From the NCBI GenBank assembly GCA_001515945.1, contig LOER01000013.1:1-38114 (forward strand): a stretch of 38,114 bases of DNA, in the 5' to 3' direction. Of the stretch, positions 8,114-17,355 are shown one piece after another. The position numbers and the translations under genes were made by a program. Positions within the stretch are counted from its first letter, which is position 1; every line of letters begins with the position of its first letter. A model generated the notes under the pieces. That model did not search any database. It saw only the letters and a list, made by a program, of their open reading frames with translations, and was not told the DNA's origin. The DNA comes from Desulfitibacter sp. BRH_c19. GTDB taxonomy: Bacteria; Bacillota; DSM-16504; Desulfitibacterales; Desulfitibacteraceae.

Positions 8114-10401
8114 TATTTCACCACCTTAAATTCAATAGAGGTTTGGTGTTTAATGCCCTGCAAGACCCTTTGAGGAGTCATTGGAAGCTGATTTAGTTCC
8201 AACCCCGTGGCATTAAGAATTGCATTTCTAATGGCAGGAGCCGTAGGTAAAACAGGCGGTTCCCCCAAGCTTTTCTCACCATAAGCTGAAGAAGGTTCCT
8301 CAGTTTCCACAAATATCACCTCAATGGGCGGTACATCTTTTATAGTTGGTATCTTATAGTCTAGTAGATTATTATTATAAACCTTGCCGGTCATTGTATT
8401 AACTTGCATTTCCTCATATAACCCATAGGCTACCCCCATTAATACACCGCCATATACCTGACCTTCTGCCAAGAGGGGGTTAATAATTTTACCAGAATCA
8501 TGAATTGCCCAGATTTTATTAATTTTCACAGTTCCTGTTGTCGTATCTACTTCAACCTCAACAAAATTAGCCCCAAAGGAATATGCGTTGGTTTTAGGGG
8601 AATTGCTTGCTTCTCCGTAAATTGTTTTTGAGTCTCCTATTTTATAAAAAGCCTCCATGGCAACCTCTGAGATAGGACCCAATTGCTTATTGCTATCAGT
8701 ATAAATATACCCTTTCAATATTTTTAACTTCTGTGTTGAAAACCCATATTTCTTACTAGCTATTTCCAATACTTGCTTCCTACAATGAGAAGCCGCTTTT
8801 TTAACAGCTGACGCCCCCACGTATGTCTGTCTAGATGCATATGCACCCAGATCAAACGGACAAGTATCTGTATCAACGGCGATCACCTTTATGGTATCTA
8901 TGCTTATTCCTAATTCTTCTGCTACTATCTGTGCAAAAATGGTATCAGTTCCTTGACCTATATCTGCAGCACCAATAGACAAAACAGCAGAACCATCCTC
9001 ATTCATTTTTACTACTGCCCCAGACGTTTCACTCAGTTCCGGAGCAGTACATGACGCATAAGCAAAACATGCCATACCTATACCCTTTTTGATATTCCCA
9101 TAACTATTAGTTGATAAATAGTCAGTTCTTTTCTTATCCCAACCCGATTTTACTTTTCCCAGTTCTATAATATCTTTCAGACCAAAACTTTCTATTTTGA
9201 CATGACTAACAGGGTTTGTATAACCTAAGCCGCATAGATTTTTTAGTCTAAAAACAATGGGATCTAGCCTCATTTCTTTGGCTATGTTGTCAATATGGGA
9301 TTCTACTGCATATGTTAGTTGAGGAATACCATAACCCCTCATAGCACTTGCTATAGGAAGGTTAGTATAATAAGTTGTTCCTTCAAACTTAAGGTTTGAC
9401 GCAGGATACAGTACTGGAAAAACACTACATATATTTAATAAAACCGAATGTCCATGGGCACTATAAGCACCAGTATTCGAAGTAGCCTGAAGTTGCCTAG
9501 CTAGTATTTTACCTTCCTTATTTAATCCTGTTTTTATTTTGAAGGACATAGAATGTCTGGTTCGCGTAGACACCATGTCATCTTCCCGCGTGATTTCTAG
9601 CTTAACTGGCTTACCTGTTTTAATGGCAAGAAATGCGTTTAATGCTTCCTGACACATATCCTGTTTACTTCCAAACCCACCACCCACATGTGGTTTTACT
9701 ATTCTAACTTTTCCTATTGGCATGCCCAACGCTTTAGACAATAAGCGTCTAACAGTAAATGGACTTTGAGTCGAAGAGTATACTGTCAATCGCTCATTTG
9801 ACTCAGGAATGGCAATGGAAACATGGGTTTCAATAGGACAATGTTGGACAATCTGGGTTTTAAATTCATCTTCGAAAACATAGTCTGATTTATCAAAAGC
9901 AAGATTAACATTGCCGTATTCATAAGAATTTTCTCCTGCAATGTTATCTGTTTGTGCATGAACTTCAACATTTTTCATTATTGCTTCTTCAACTGATAAT
10001 ATTGGTTCTAGTTCTTTATACTCCACATTAATCAATGATACAGCTTCCTTTGCTATATCCTCTGATACTGCTACAATTGCTGCAACAGGGTCACCTATAT
10101 AACGCACCTTTTCATTTAATATCAGACTATCTAAAGGTGTATCATCGGGATAGGGGTGTCCAGTGGAGGTAAATTTATTTTTTGGTACATCCTTATGAGT
10201 AACTATCGCTTTAACCCCTGGCAATTTTAATGCTTTACTTGAATCAACTTTAATAATCTCAGCATGGGCAACTGTACTATAAAGTACCTGGGCATAAAGC
10301 ATATTTGGAAAATATAGGTCTCCTGTGAATTTTGCTTCTCCGGTTACTTTTGCTGCCCCATCTAACCTGGAGATGCTTTTTCCAACAGATGTATAAGTCA
10401 T
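8113..10401 (-). CDS. Molybdenum hydroxylase, molybdopterin subunit (XdhA/CoxL-like)
   Basis: This 762-residue subunit binds Mo-pterin-cytosine dinucleotide and hydroxylates the substrate with water-derived oxygen. Visible marks are the N-terminal a/b hammerhead domain (KVTGEAKFTGDLYFPNMLYAQVLYS), HVGGGFGSK near 241-249, AMRGYG near 359-364, GAADIGQGTDT near 470-480 and the C-terminal catalytic glutamate region GEKSLGEPPVLPTAPAI. The CO-dehydrogenase loop VAYRCSFR is absent, so this is not a Cu-Mo CO dehydrogenase. A GTG at 10404 is possible, but the ATG at 10401 is better spaced from AAGGGGG. As first gene of an operon with a BMP importer, a purine or similar heterocycle is the best substrate guess. 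Confidence 0.93.
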   Translation of the reverse strand: MTYTSVGKSISRLDGAAKVTGEAKFTGDLYFPNMLYAQVLYSTVAHAEIIKVDSSKALKLPGVKAIVTHKDVPKNKFTSTGHPYPDDTPLDSLILNEKVRYIGDPVAAIVAVSEDIAKEAVSLINVEYKELEPILSVEEAIMKNVEVHAQTDNIAGENSYEYGNVNLAFDKSDYVFEDEFKTQIVQHCPIETHVSIAIPESNERLTVYSSTQSPFTVRRLLSKALGMPIGKVRIVKPHVGGGFGSKQDMCQEALNAFLAIKTGKPVKLEITREDDMVSTRTRHSMSFKIKTGLNKEGKILARQLQATSNTGAYSAHGHSVLLNICSVFPVLYPASNLKFEGTTYYTNLPIASAMRGYGIPQLTYAVESHIDNIAKEMRLDPIVFRLKNLCGLGYTNPVSHVKIESFGLKDIIELGKVKSGWDKKRTDYLSTNSYGNIKKGIGMACFAYASCTAPELSETSGAVVKMNEDGSAVLSIGAADIGQGTDTIFAQIVAEELGISIDTIKVIAVDTDTCPFDLGAYASRQTYVGASAVKKAASHCRKQVLEIASKKYGFSTQKLKILKGYIYTDSNKQLGPISEVAMEAFYKIGDSKTIYGEASNSPKTNAYSFGANFVEVEVDTTTGTVKINKIWAIHDSGKIINPLLAEGQVYGGVLMGVAYGLYEEMQVNTMTGKVYNNNLLDYKIPTIKDVPPIEVIFVETEEPSSAYGEKSLGEPPVLPTAPAIRNAILNATGLELNQLPMTPQRVLQGIKHQTSIEFKVVK

Positions 10402-10404
10402 CAC

Positions 10405-10668
10405 ATTACCCCCTTGAAAAGTTCTACTACATTAGTAGCCGCAATCAAATAAACAATTTCCAAATTATTTATCTATAATTAAAATTCAAGATATATTTCA
10501 GTAATCCTGTCAAACATTTTTTTCTTTTCAGTATATTTCGACTTTATTCTTAATTCATTTTTACCGTTAACATCCCCTTTGCATATATAAACAAAAGTAG
10601 ATGCTTTAAGCACTCAATTTCTGTATTTGTTTTGTTAAACTGCACATATTGAAGGTAATTCCTATCAT
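10405..10668. other. Upstream region of the first hydroxylase operon
   Basis: No gene is seen. It must hold the promoter of the 8.5-kb minus-strand operon. A TTGACA occurs on the minus strand at 10513-10508, but the best -10 after 18 bp is only TTGAAT, so the promoter is not assigned with confidence. I looked for purine or xanthine riboswitch signatures and found none. Confidence 0.3.
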
Positions 10669-10706
10669 AAAAAAACGCCTAAACATTTTAGTCTAAGCGC
10701 CTTTTT
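10669..10706 (-). terminator. Rho-independent terminator of the second hydroxylase operon
   Basis: On the minus strand GGCGCTTAGAC and GTTTAGGCGTT form an 11-bp stem (with G-U pairs) around a 6-nt loop, extended by A-T pairs and followed by TTTTTTT. On the plus strand the same stem has A-C mismatches, so the RNA is meant to be made from the minus strand. It lies downstream of repeat copy 2 and ends the transcript that begins near 17640. Confidence 0.8.
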
Positions 10707-10740
10707 GAAGCTCAAGTTTGTCACAGCCTCTTCATTTCTA

Positions 10741-10901
10741 ATTTTTATCCAAAATATTCCATATGAGTTAAGTACCCCACTTCTCTTAAGGAAAGGGGAC
10801 ACACCTATGAGTGTCCCCCATATGATAAGTGGGCTCTAAAATCAGGTGGAGTAGAGTCTCCGTCTAATTCCCCGACGTTCAGCTTTGGCTAAACGAGTTC
10901 A
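10741..10901 (-). repeat. Multi-hairpin intergenic repeat, copy 2, with nested hairpin insertion
   Basis: This is the second copy of the element at 3056-3175, with the same outer boundaries (TGAACTCGTT ... GGATAAAAAT on the minus strand). It starts 16 bp after the stop of the FAD subunit gene. The first hairpin is better here: GTTTAGC-CAAA-GCTGAAC. The CCCACTT/AAGTGGG stem is kept, but its loop has grown by about 40 bp that contain a perfect GGGGACAC/GTGTCCCC inverted repeat at 10795-10818. Confidence 0.6.
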
Positions 10902-10917
10902 GTTTTAAGCAATTAGG

Positions 10918-11769
10918 TTAACTGCTTAGAATCTCTCCCACATCAAAGACTAACCCCTTAATAGCTTCCTTCTTATAGGGCATTGATGCTCTGGCACCTA
11001 TCTTTTCTTCCACAACCTTTGAAAGAAGTTCGGCCATTTCCTCAATTAGAGAGTTATTTAATTTCTTGCCTATCAGAGCTTTTTCGGATTCATATGGCCT
11101 ATAAGCAGTAGTTCCAACTGCTCCTAAACCAATACGAATTTCCTGGATAACATCACCCTCTAATTTAACAATTACTGCAAGGTTTATCCTTGCAATTGCA
11201 AGTGCTTTTCTTCTGCCTAGCTTTGCAAAACCACTTTTATAGCCTTCACCATACTTTGGAATTGTTATTTCTGAAAGATATTCCCCTGACTGTAAGGTAG
11301 TCTTTTCTACCCCAACTAGAAAATCTTCAATGTTTTCTGTTCTAGAGCCATTTGCTCCCTGAATTTTTAAGCTTGCTCCTAGGGCAACCAAAGCAGGAAG
11401 GCTGTCTGCTGCTGGTGAGGCATTTGCAACATTTCCTCCTATAGTAGCAACATTTCTAATTTGAACAGAACCAACTCCAGCGGCTGCCTGAGCTAAACAT
11501 AGTGCATATTTTCTAATTACTGGACTTTCTTCAATTGTAGTAAAGTTAGTAACTGCACCAATTTTGATTTCATTTGCTTCTTCTTTTATATACTGAAGCT
11601 CCTGTAATCTTGACAGATCTATTACAAGTTCAGGTGATATTTTCTTTTCCCTAATGTGGATTACAAGGTCTGTCCCCCCAGCTAAGAACTTACAATTAGC
11701 AGGGGCTATTTTTATACGTTCCATAAGATCAGAAACCTTTTCGGGCGAATAAACTTCAAAATTTGCCAT
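10918..11769 (-). CDS. Molybdenum hydroxylase, FAD subunit, second operon (CoxM-like)
   Basis: The 283-residue protein has the family motifs FLAGGTDLVIHIREKK near residues 29-44 and IRNVATIGGNVANASPAADS near 104-123, then the C-terminal flavoprotein domain with GFAKLGRRKALAIARINLAV. The ATG follows AAGGAGGAGAGAC and lies 15 bp after the MoCo subunit stop. It is the last gene of the operon, followed by repeat copy 2 and a terminator. Gene order here (2Fe-2S, MoCo, FAD) differs from the first operon (MoCo, FAD, 2Fe-2S), so the two sets are not a simple recent duplication. Confidence 0.94.
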   Translation of the reverse strand: MANFEVYSPEKVSDLMERIKIAPANCKFLAGGTDLVIHIREKKISPELVIDLSRLQELQYIKEEANEIKIGAVTNFTTIEESPVIRKYALCLAQAAAGVGSVQIRNVATIGGNVANASPAADSLPALVALGASLKIQGANGSRTENIEDFLVGVEKTTLQSGEYLSEITIPKYGEGYKSGFAKLGRRKALAIARINLAVIVKLEGDVIQEIRIGLGAVGTTAYRPYESEKALIGKKLNNSLIEEMAELLSKVVEEKIGARASMPYKKEAIKGLVFDVGEILSS

Positions 11770-11784
11770 GTCTCTCCTCCTTAT

Positions 11785-14001
11785 TTAATGGTTTATTTTT
11801 AAGGCATCCTGTACCCTTTCTAGCGTTGCAGGAATGGACTCAAGTCTTGCACCTATAGCATCATGAATTGCATTAGTAATGGCTGGGGAAATTGGAATAC
11901 ATACTCCCTCAGCAACACCCTTTGCACCAAAAGGGCCCGTTGTTTCAGTAACCTCTACTGGTATTGTTTCAATAACAGGTACATCTAAGGATGTTGGTAT
12001 TAAATACTTATTAAAGTTAAGGGTGTCCGTCTTTCCTTCATTTAACTCGATGTCTTCAAGTAAGGCATATCCCATACCCATTACAGTTCCGCCTTCTGAT
12101 TGACCCTCTAGGCCTTGAATGTTTATGACCTTACCAGCATCTAAAGCACATACAGACTTTATCAGTTCCACTAGCCCTGTATGCATATCAACTTCCACTA
12201 GGGCTAAGTGTGTTGTTGCACTGTAAACAAGGTGTGGTAATCCGTAAGCTCCAGGGATTCCCTTATCAGGTATTGGCACTTCAAAGTGTCCATGAACAGA
12301 AAATTCCTTTTTGTGTTTTAGGGCCTGATCAACCATTTCTTCAAGTAAATATTCTGCTTTCGAACTGTTAATGCCAGCACTAAATTCAGATAGTTGTTTT
12401 TTCATCTTTTCGGCAGCAAGTATTATGGCATTTCCTCCAGCATAGATTGATCTTGATGCTGTAGATGTTCTGGAGTCTGGTGTTGCATGACTATGCCCTG
12501 TAACTACATCTATCCTTTCTACAGGAAATCCCAGAGCTTCAGCTGCAATCTGACCGTAAGCAATTGAATTGCCTTGCCCTATCTCTGGGCAACCTACCGC
12601 GACTCTAATATTTCCGTTTTCTAATACTGTCATGTCGCAAGCCGCATAGTCAGGTAACCCTCTTCCATAACCCACTCCCTTAATTGCAGTAGCTAATCCT
12701 ATTCCTCTTTTTTTCCAGGGTTTAGTGGGGGTATTTTTGTATTTATCTTTATCTATCCACAGCTCACTATTTTTAACTGCTTCAAGTGTCTGTATTGTCC
12801 CCATGGCAGAGGTCAAAGTATGTCCTAAAGCACCCTCATCACCTTGACGAACCCCATTTTTTAAACGGATTTCCATGACATCCATGCCAATTTCCCTGGC
12901 GATAATATCCATCTGAGTTTCCATGGCAAAATTGGACTGATTAGCTCCAAATCCCCTCATGGGATTACTAATCATATTATTTGTATAAATACATAAGCCT
13001 TCTACTTTCAAGTTAGGCATTCTATAGGCGCTACAGCAATTCTCTACTGCTACATTTAAGATTGAACGTCCTAGGTTTGCATAAGCACCCGTATCGGCAT
13101 AAATTTTAACCTCATTGGCAATCAGCAGTCCATCTTTGGTAGCTCCTGTTTTCATATAAATCTTCATTGGATGCTTTTTACCACTAACTAATACAGATTC
13201 TTCTCTGCTATATACAATTTTTACAGGTCTTTTTGACTTCAAAGCAAGGATGGATAACTGACCCTGAATAGTAAGATCATCCTTACCACCAAATGCTCCC
13301 CCGACAGGGTTACTTGTTACCATAATTTTTTCTTGGGGCATATCTAAAATTCGTGATAATTGAAGTTGATCCCTGTGGGAATACTGACTTCCACAGAGCA
13401 TGTGTAGATTCTCTTTATCATCAAAAAAAGCCACACCACTTTCAGTTTCTAAATATGCATGCATTTGCCGTGCAGTTTGATAAACCTTTTCTACAACCAC
13501 ATCAGCATTCTTAAAGGCTTCTCCTAAATCTCCCTTTTCAACCTTTGTGATAAGGTGGATATTGCCCTCTTCATGAACCTTGGGGGCTTCCTCTTTTGCC
13601 CCTTCTTCCACATCAAATACTCCCGGTAATAACTCATATTCTACTTCAATCAATTCTAATGCCTTATCAGCAATTTCTTTAGTTTCTGCTGCCACTCCAG
13701 CTACAAAATCGCCTATAAATCTTACCTTATCTTTACAAAATACAGGTTGATCTTGCACAATAGCACCATAAGCATTTAATCCGGGCACATCCTCATGTGT
13801 AACTACTGCATGTACGCCTTCAACCTCCTTTGCTTTGGCGGTATTAATACTTTTAATTAAAGCATGGGCATAGGGACTTCTAAGGATTTTACCCCATAGC
13901 ATTCCGGGTAATTTAAGGTCTGACATGTATCTGGTTTCACCAGTTACTTTGCCAAAAGCATCCGGCCTCGCAACAGGTTTACCTATCCATTGATGACTCA
14001 T
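11785..14001 (-). CDS. Molybdenum hydroxylase, molybdopterin subunit, second operon
   Basis: The 738-residue catalytic subunit shows KVTGETRYMSDLKLPGMLWGKILRSPYAHA in the hammerhead domain, NPVGGAFGGKDD near 236-247, NPMRGFGANQ, VGCPEIGQGNS and the C-terminal GAKGVAEGVCIPISPAI, where the glutamate after GVA corresponds to the base that activates the Mo-OH. The CoxL CO-oxidation loop is absent. AAGGAGG just before the ATG overlaps the end of the 2Fe-2S gene, so the two are coupled. Substrate unknown; it is distant from the other two MoCo subunits in the window. Confidence 0.93.
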   Translation of the reverse strand: MSHQWIGKPVARPDAFGKVTGETRYMSDLKLPGMLWGKILRSPYAHALIKSINTAKAKEVEGVHAVVTHEDVPGLNAYGAIVQDQPVFCKDKVRFIGDFVAGVAAETKEIADKALELIEVEYELLPGVFDVEEGAKEEAPKVHEEGNIHLITKVEKGDLGEAFKNADVVVEKVYQTARQMHAYLETESGVAFFDDKENLHMLCGSQYSHRDQLQLSRILDMPQEKIMVTSNPVGGAFGGKDDLTIQGQLSILALKSKRPVKIVYSREESVLVSGKKHPMKIYMKTGATKDGLLIANEVKIYADTGAYANLGRSILNVAVENCCSAYRMPNLKVEGLCIYTNNMISNPMRGFGANQSNFAMETQMDIIAREIGMDVMEIRLKNGVRQGDEGALGHTLTSAMGTIQTLEAVKNSELWIDKDKYKNTPTKPWKKRGIGLATAIKGVGYGRGLPDYAACDMTVLENGNIRVAVGCPEIGQGNSIAYGQIAAEALGFPVERIDVVTGHSHATPDSRTSTASRSIYAGGNAIILAAEKMKKQLSEFSAGINSSKAEYLLEEMVDQALKHKKEFSVHGHFEVPIPDKGIPGAYGLPHLVYSATTHLALVEVDMHTGLVELIKSVCALDAGKVINIQGLEGQSEGGTVMGMGYALLEDIELNEGKTDTLNFNKYLIPTSLDVPVIETIPVEVTETTGPFGAKGVAEGVCIPISPAITNAIHDAIGARLESIPATLERVQDALKINH

Positions 14002-14003
14002 TT

Positions 14004-14471
14004 TTATACCTCCTTGGAATTCTCAACTGCTGTTTGAATGGCTTTAACTATTTTTACATATCCTGTGCATCTACAAAGGTTACCAGATATGGCTTTTTTA
14101 ATTTCCATTTCCGTTGGATTGGAGTTTTTTAATAGAAGAGCTTTAGCAGACATAATCATACCAGGAGTGCAATAGCCACATTGAACAGCACCTTCTTTGA
14201 CAAAAGCATCCTGTAATGGATCAAGAGTCTTACCCTTAGCCAGGCCTTCTACGGTAATTATTTCTTTATCCTCACACTGCCCTACAAGTACAAGGCATGA
14301 ATTTACCGCTTTACCATCAATTAATACAGTACAGGCTCCACATTCTCCTGCACCGCAACCTTCTTTTGTTCCGGTCAAGTCAAGAGTTTCTCTTAAAAAG
14401 TCTAGCAATCTTATACTTGGATCAACATCTCTTTCTATTAATTCATTGTTAACTCTTAATTTTACTTTCAC
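14004..14471 (-). CDS. Molybdenum hydroxylase, 2Fe-2S subunit, second operon
   Basis: The 155-residue subunit has all cluster ligands: Cys39, Cys44, Cys47 and Cys59 for the plant-type cluster and Cys98, Cys101, Cys133, Cys135 for the helical-domain cluster (CGYCTPGM, NLCRCTGY). It starts with GTG behind AAGGGGGAATTATTA. The gene begins 36 bp after the fused hydroxylase gene and supplies the electron-transfer subunit for the MoCo and FAD proteins that follow it. Confidence 0.94.
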   Translation of the reverse strand: MKVKLRVNNELIERDVDPSIRLLDFLRETLDLTGTKEGCGAGECGACTVLIDGKAVNSCLVLVGQCEDKEIITVEGLAKGKTLDPLQDAFVKEGAVQCGYCTPGMIMSAKALLLKNSNPTEMEIKKAISGNLCRCTGYVKIVKAIQTAVENSKEV

Positions 14472-14507
14472 TAATAATTCCCCCTTAAAATGTACTAGGA
14501 CACACCC

Positions 14508-17333
14508 CTATTTAGAGCTATCTTTCTTGCCTGGGAATGTCCCCAATTTATGTCCTGCTAATATTTTTTCTTTTGTTGCAGGTAAATTTTCTACTCGTAC
14601 TCCTATTGCATCATAAATAGCACTAATTATTGCTGGTGCTGTTGAATTAATAGGTACTTCGCCCATTCCTTTTGCTCCAAATGGACCATCTGATTCCTCT
14701 TCAACAAGGATAGTTTCCATTTCTGGCATATGTGTTATCTTGGGAAGCTTAAGCTTTGCAAGGTTATCTGTGATCATTTTACCATCTACAAGCTTAAACT
14801 CTTCACTTAATCCATAACCAATCCCCATAACAATTGCTCCCTCTAGCTGACAGTGACAGTTTTGGGGATGGATTGCTTTACCTAAATCTTGGGCAGCTAT
14901 AACTTTAAGTACCTTTACTTCCCCAGACGACTCATCAACCTCCACTACGGCTGCCTGAGTGTTAAAACAATATGCAAAATGAATATTATACTTTTCCAAT
15001 GGCACCTTTGCCTGATGATCAGCCCTTTCTCTTAAGGAGTAAGTTGTAGGGGCAGTATATATATAATCAGCTTTTAAATCTACTTTGTTCTCCCATGACA
15101 TTTTTGCAAGATTTATATAGCTAATAAAATTATTTTCAACATTGGTATTAAATTTTCCTTTTTTCTTTAGGTGAATTCCTCCATGTATAAACTGATAGTC
15201 ACCTTCTTTTAATCCAATGACATCAAAAAACAGCCCTTGGATAACTTTTTTAAAATTGTTTGCTGCACCAATTACAGCATGCCCTGATATGTATGTCTGT
15301 CTTGATGCTGTAGTTACACCACCATCTATAGTTTGTGATGTATCATTGGATATTACTACAAAATCCTTAAAATGGATACCTGTAATCTCTGAAGCCATCT
15401 GGGTTAGGACAGTATCTGAACCCTGCCCTATATCGGTGGCTCCAACTTTCAGATAAACATTTCCATTTTTACTTATTTCAATACTTGCTCCTGCCCTATC
15501 TTTTTTCCCTGCGCCCAATCCTACATTTTTATAGGAACTGGCTATGCCAATACCTATCCTTTTACCGCTACCAGGTTCGGGGATCTTGTTTTTATATTCT
15601 TGCAAAGCCTTCTCGACTTTCTCAACGGTTTGTATATATCCAACATCGCTCTTTAGGACCTGCCCAGTAATGGTGGCTTTTCCTTCTTTTAGACCGTTTA
15701 TCTTTCTTATAGTAAATGGATCTATGCCTAGTACCCTGGCAACCTTATCCATCTGCTGTTCAGCCCCAAAGGCAACTTGAGTACTACCAAATCCCCTAAA
15801 TGCTCCCCCAGGTGAATGATTTGTATAAACCCCATAAGAATCTATCTTTACATTAGGAATATCATATGGTCCAGCTCCGACTACAGCGGAACGAAAAACA
15901 ACAGGTTGACTAAGGGATTCGTAAGCTCCAGCATCTGCGATAACTTTAAGTTCTATAGCCAATATTTTACCATCTAAGGTTGCGCCATGGCGGTAATGCA
16001 TCTTTTCCCAGTGGCGTTTTGTAGACATTATCATAGATTCTTGTCTTGTTAAAGTCATTTTTACAGGTCTTCCTGTAAGCATAGCACCTAATGCACAGTG
16101 GATTTGGACTGTACATTCTTCCTTCCCACCAAAGGCACCTCCTGCTGGTGTATAAACTACACGTACCTTTTCCTCGGTAATATCTAGGCATGATGAAATG
16201 GATTCTCTAAAAGCATGAGAACCTTGACTTGCTGTCATAACAACAACTGTTCCATCCTCTTCCATCTTTGCTACTGCTGACTCAGTCTCAAGATAGGCGT
16301 GTTCAACCATTGGGGTTGTATATATACCTTCAATGATAATGTCCGCCTTTGCAAAAGCATTATCAATATCACCCTTTCTTACCTTGACATGTTTCATCAC
16401 ATTACCATCTTCATGAATAAGTGGAGCATCGTCTTTCATTCCATCTTCTGGTGAAAATATGCCTTTCAAAGGCTCGTAGTCTACATTTATGTATTTTAAA
16501 GCTTCATCTGCTTGTTCCTCGTTTTCTGCAAGGACAAGGGCAACAGGATCACCCATATACCTTACAAGCTCTTCTGCTAGGACAGGCTGATGAGGATTTA
16601 ATAACCCAAAACCATTTCTACCTGGAATATCTTTGGCTGTCAAAACCTTTATAACCCCTGGCTGCCTTAACGCTTCAGTAGCATCAATGCTTTTTACTTG
16701 GGCAAAGGGGTGTGCGCTTAAAAGTAATTTCCCGTAAATCATCTTATCAAAATATACATCATCTGCAAAAATAGGTTTACCTGTCACCTTTTCATAAGCA
16801 TCCTTTTTAACTGGGGACTCTCCAATGCCTGTTTTTAACCTATCCTTATCAGGACTTTCAAAAGCTCCCCCCATCATGGCTGCCGCTTTTTTAATGGCTC
16901 GTATTATAGCGGCATATCCTGTACAGCGACAAATGTTAAACTTAAGTGCATCTTTAATGTCATCATCTGTTGGATTTTGATTTACATCTAGCAAAGCTTT
17001 TGCCGCCATCACCATGCCTGGAGTACAAAAACCACATTGAACTGCACCTTCCTCTATAAAAGTCTGCTGAATAGGATGCAATTTCCCATCTTTACTTAGG
17101 ATCTCAATTGTTTCAATAGATGCTCCATCTAGCTTTAAAATTTTTAGTAGGCAGGCTCTTTTTGCCTTCCCATCAACAATAACAGTACATGTACCACAAT
17201 GTCCCTGATTGCAACCATTCTTGGCTCCTAGCAATCCCAGATAATCTCTTAAATATTTTAAGAGGCTAATGTCTGCTGAGCCATCAATCGTGTATGCCTT
17301 TCCATTTATCTTAAATGAAATTGTCTTAACCAT
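14508..17333 (-). CDS. Fused 2Fe-2S/molybdopterin hydroxylase (aldehyde oxidoreductase-like layout)
   Basis: One 941-residue chain joins a 2Fe-2S subunit (residues 1-150) to a MoCo subunit (about 165-941), the layout of Desulfovibrio Mop-type aldehyde oxidoreductases and some purine/xanthine hydroxylases. Cluster ligands are Cys41, 46, 49, 61 and Cys100, 103, 135, 137. The Mo domain has TPAGGAFGGKEE, PGGAFRGFGSTQ, VGATDIGQGSDT and the catalytic region GAKGMGEVPINSTAPAI. GTG 17342 and ATG 17339 are possible starts, but GGGGTGAT is 8 bp from the ATG at 17333. It has no FAD domain; electrons may go to a ferredoxin/flavodoxin or to the FAD subunit encoded at 10918. AFRGFG is the usual xanthine-dehydrogenase-family form; substrate not determined. 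Confidence 0.93.
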   Translation of the reverse strand: MVKTISFKINGKAYTIDGSADISLLKYLRDYLGLLGAKNGCNQGHCGTCTVIVDGKAKRACLLKILKLDGASIETIEILSKDGKLHPIQQTFIEEGAVQCGFCTPGMVMAAKALLDVNQNPTDDDIKDALKFNICRCTGYAAIIRAIKKAAAMMGGAFESPDKDRLKTGIGESPVKKDAYEKVTGKPIFADDVYFDKMIYGKLLLSAHPFAQVKSIDATEALRQPGVIKVLTAKDIPGRNGFGLLNPHQPVLAEELVRYMGDPVALVLAENEEQADEALKYINVDYEPLKGIFSPEDGMKDDAPLIHEDGNVMKHVKVRKGDIDNAFAKADIIIEGIYTTPMVEHAYLETESAVAKMEEDGTVVVMTASQGSHAFRESISSCLDITEEKVRVVYTPAGGAFGGKEECTVQIHCALGAMLTGRPVKMTLTRQESMIMSTKRHWEKMHYRHGATLDGKILAIELKVIADAGAYESLSQPVVFRSAVVGAGPYDIPNVKIDSYGVYTNHSPGGAFRGFGSTQVAFGAEQQMDKVARVLGIDPFTIRKINGLKEGKATITGQVLKSDVGYIQTVEKVEKALQEYKNKIPEPGSGKRIGIGIASSYKNVGLGAGKKDRAGASIEISKNGNVYLKVGATDIGQGSDTVLTQMASEITGIHFKDFVVISNDTSQTIDGGVTTASRQTYISGHAVIGAANNFKKVIQGLFFDVIGLKEGDYQFIHGGIHLKKKGKFNTNVENNFISYINLAKMSWENKVDLKADYIYTAPTTYSLRERADHQAKVPLEKYNIHFAYCFNTQAAVVEVDESSGEVKVLKVIAAQDLGKAIHPQNCHCQLEGAIVMGIGYGLSEEFKLVDGKMITDNLAKLKLPKITHMPEMETILVEEESDGPFGAKGMGEVPINSTAPAIISAIYDAIGVRVENLPATKEKILAGHKLGTFPGKKDSSK

Positions 17334-17355
17334 TCCCATCACCCCACACTTTAAT

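Noticed and set aside
10405-10668. Purine or xanthine riboswitch before the hydroxylase operon
   Set aside because: No three-way-junction core motifs of the known purine-class riboswitches could be found on the minus strand.
8113-14001. Aerobic CO dehydrogenase (CoxLMS) identity
   Set aside because: The VAYRCSFR loop that defines the Cu-Mo active site is absent in all three MoCo chains; they belong to the wider xanthine dehydrogenase family.
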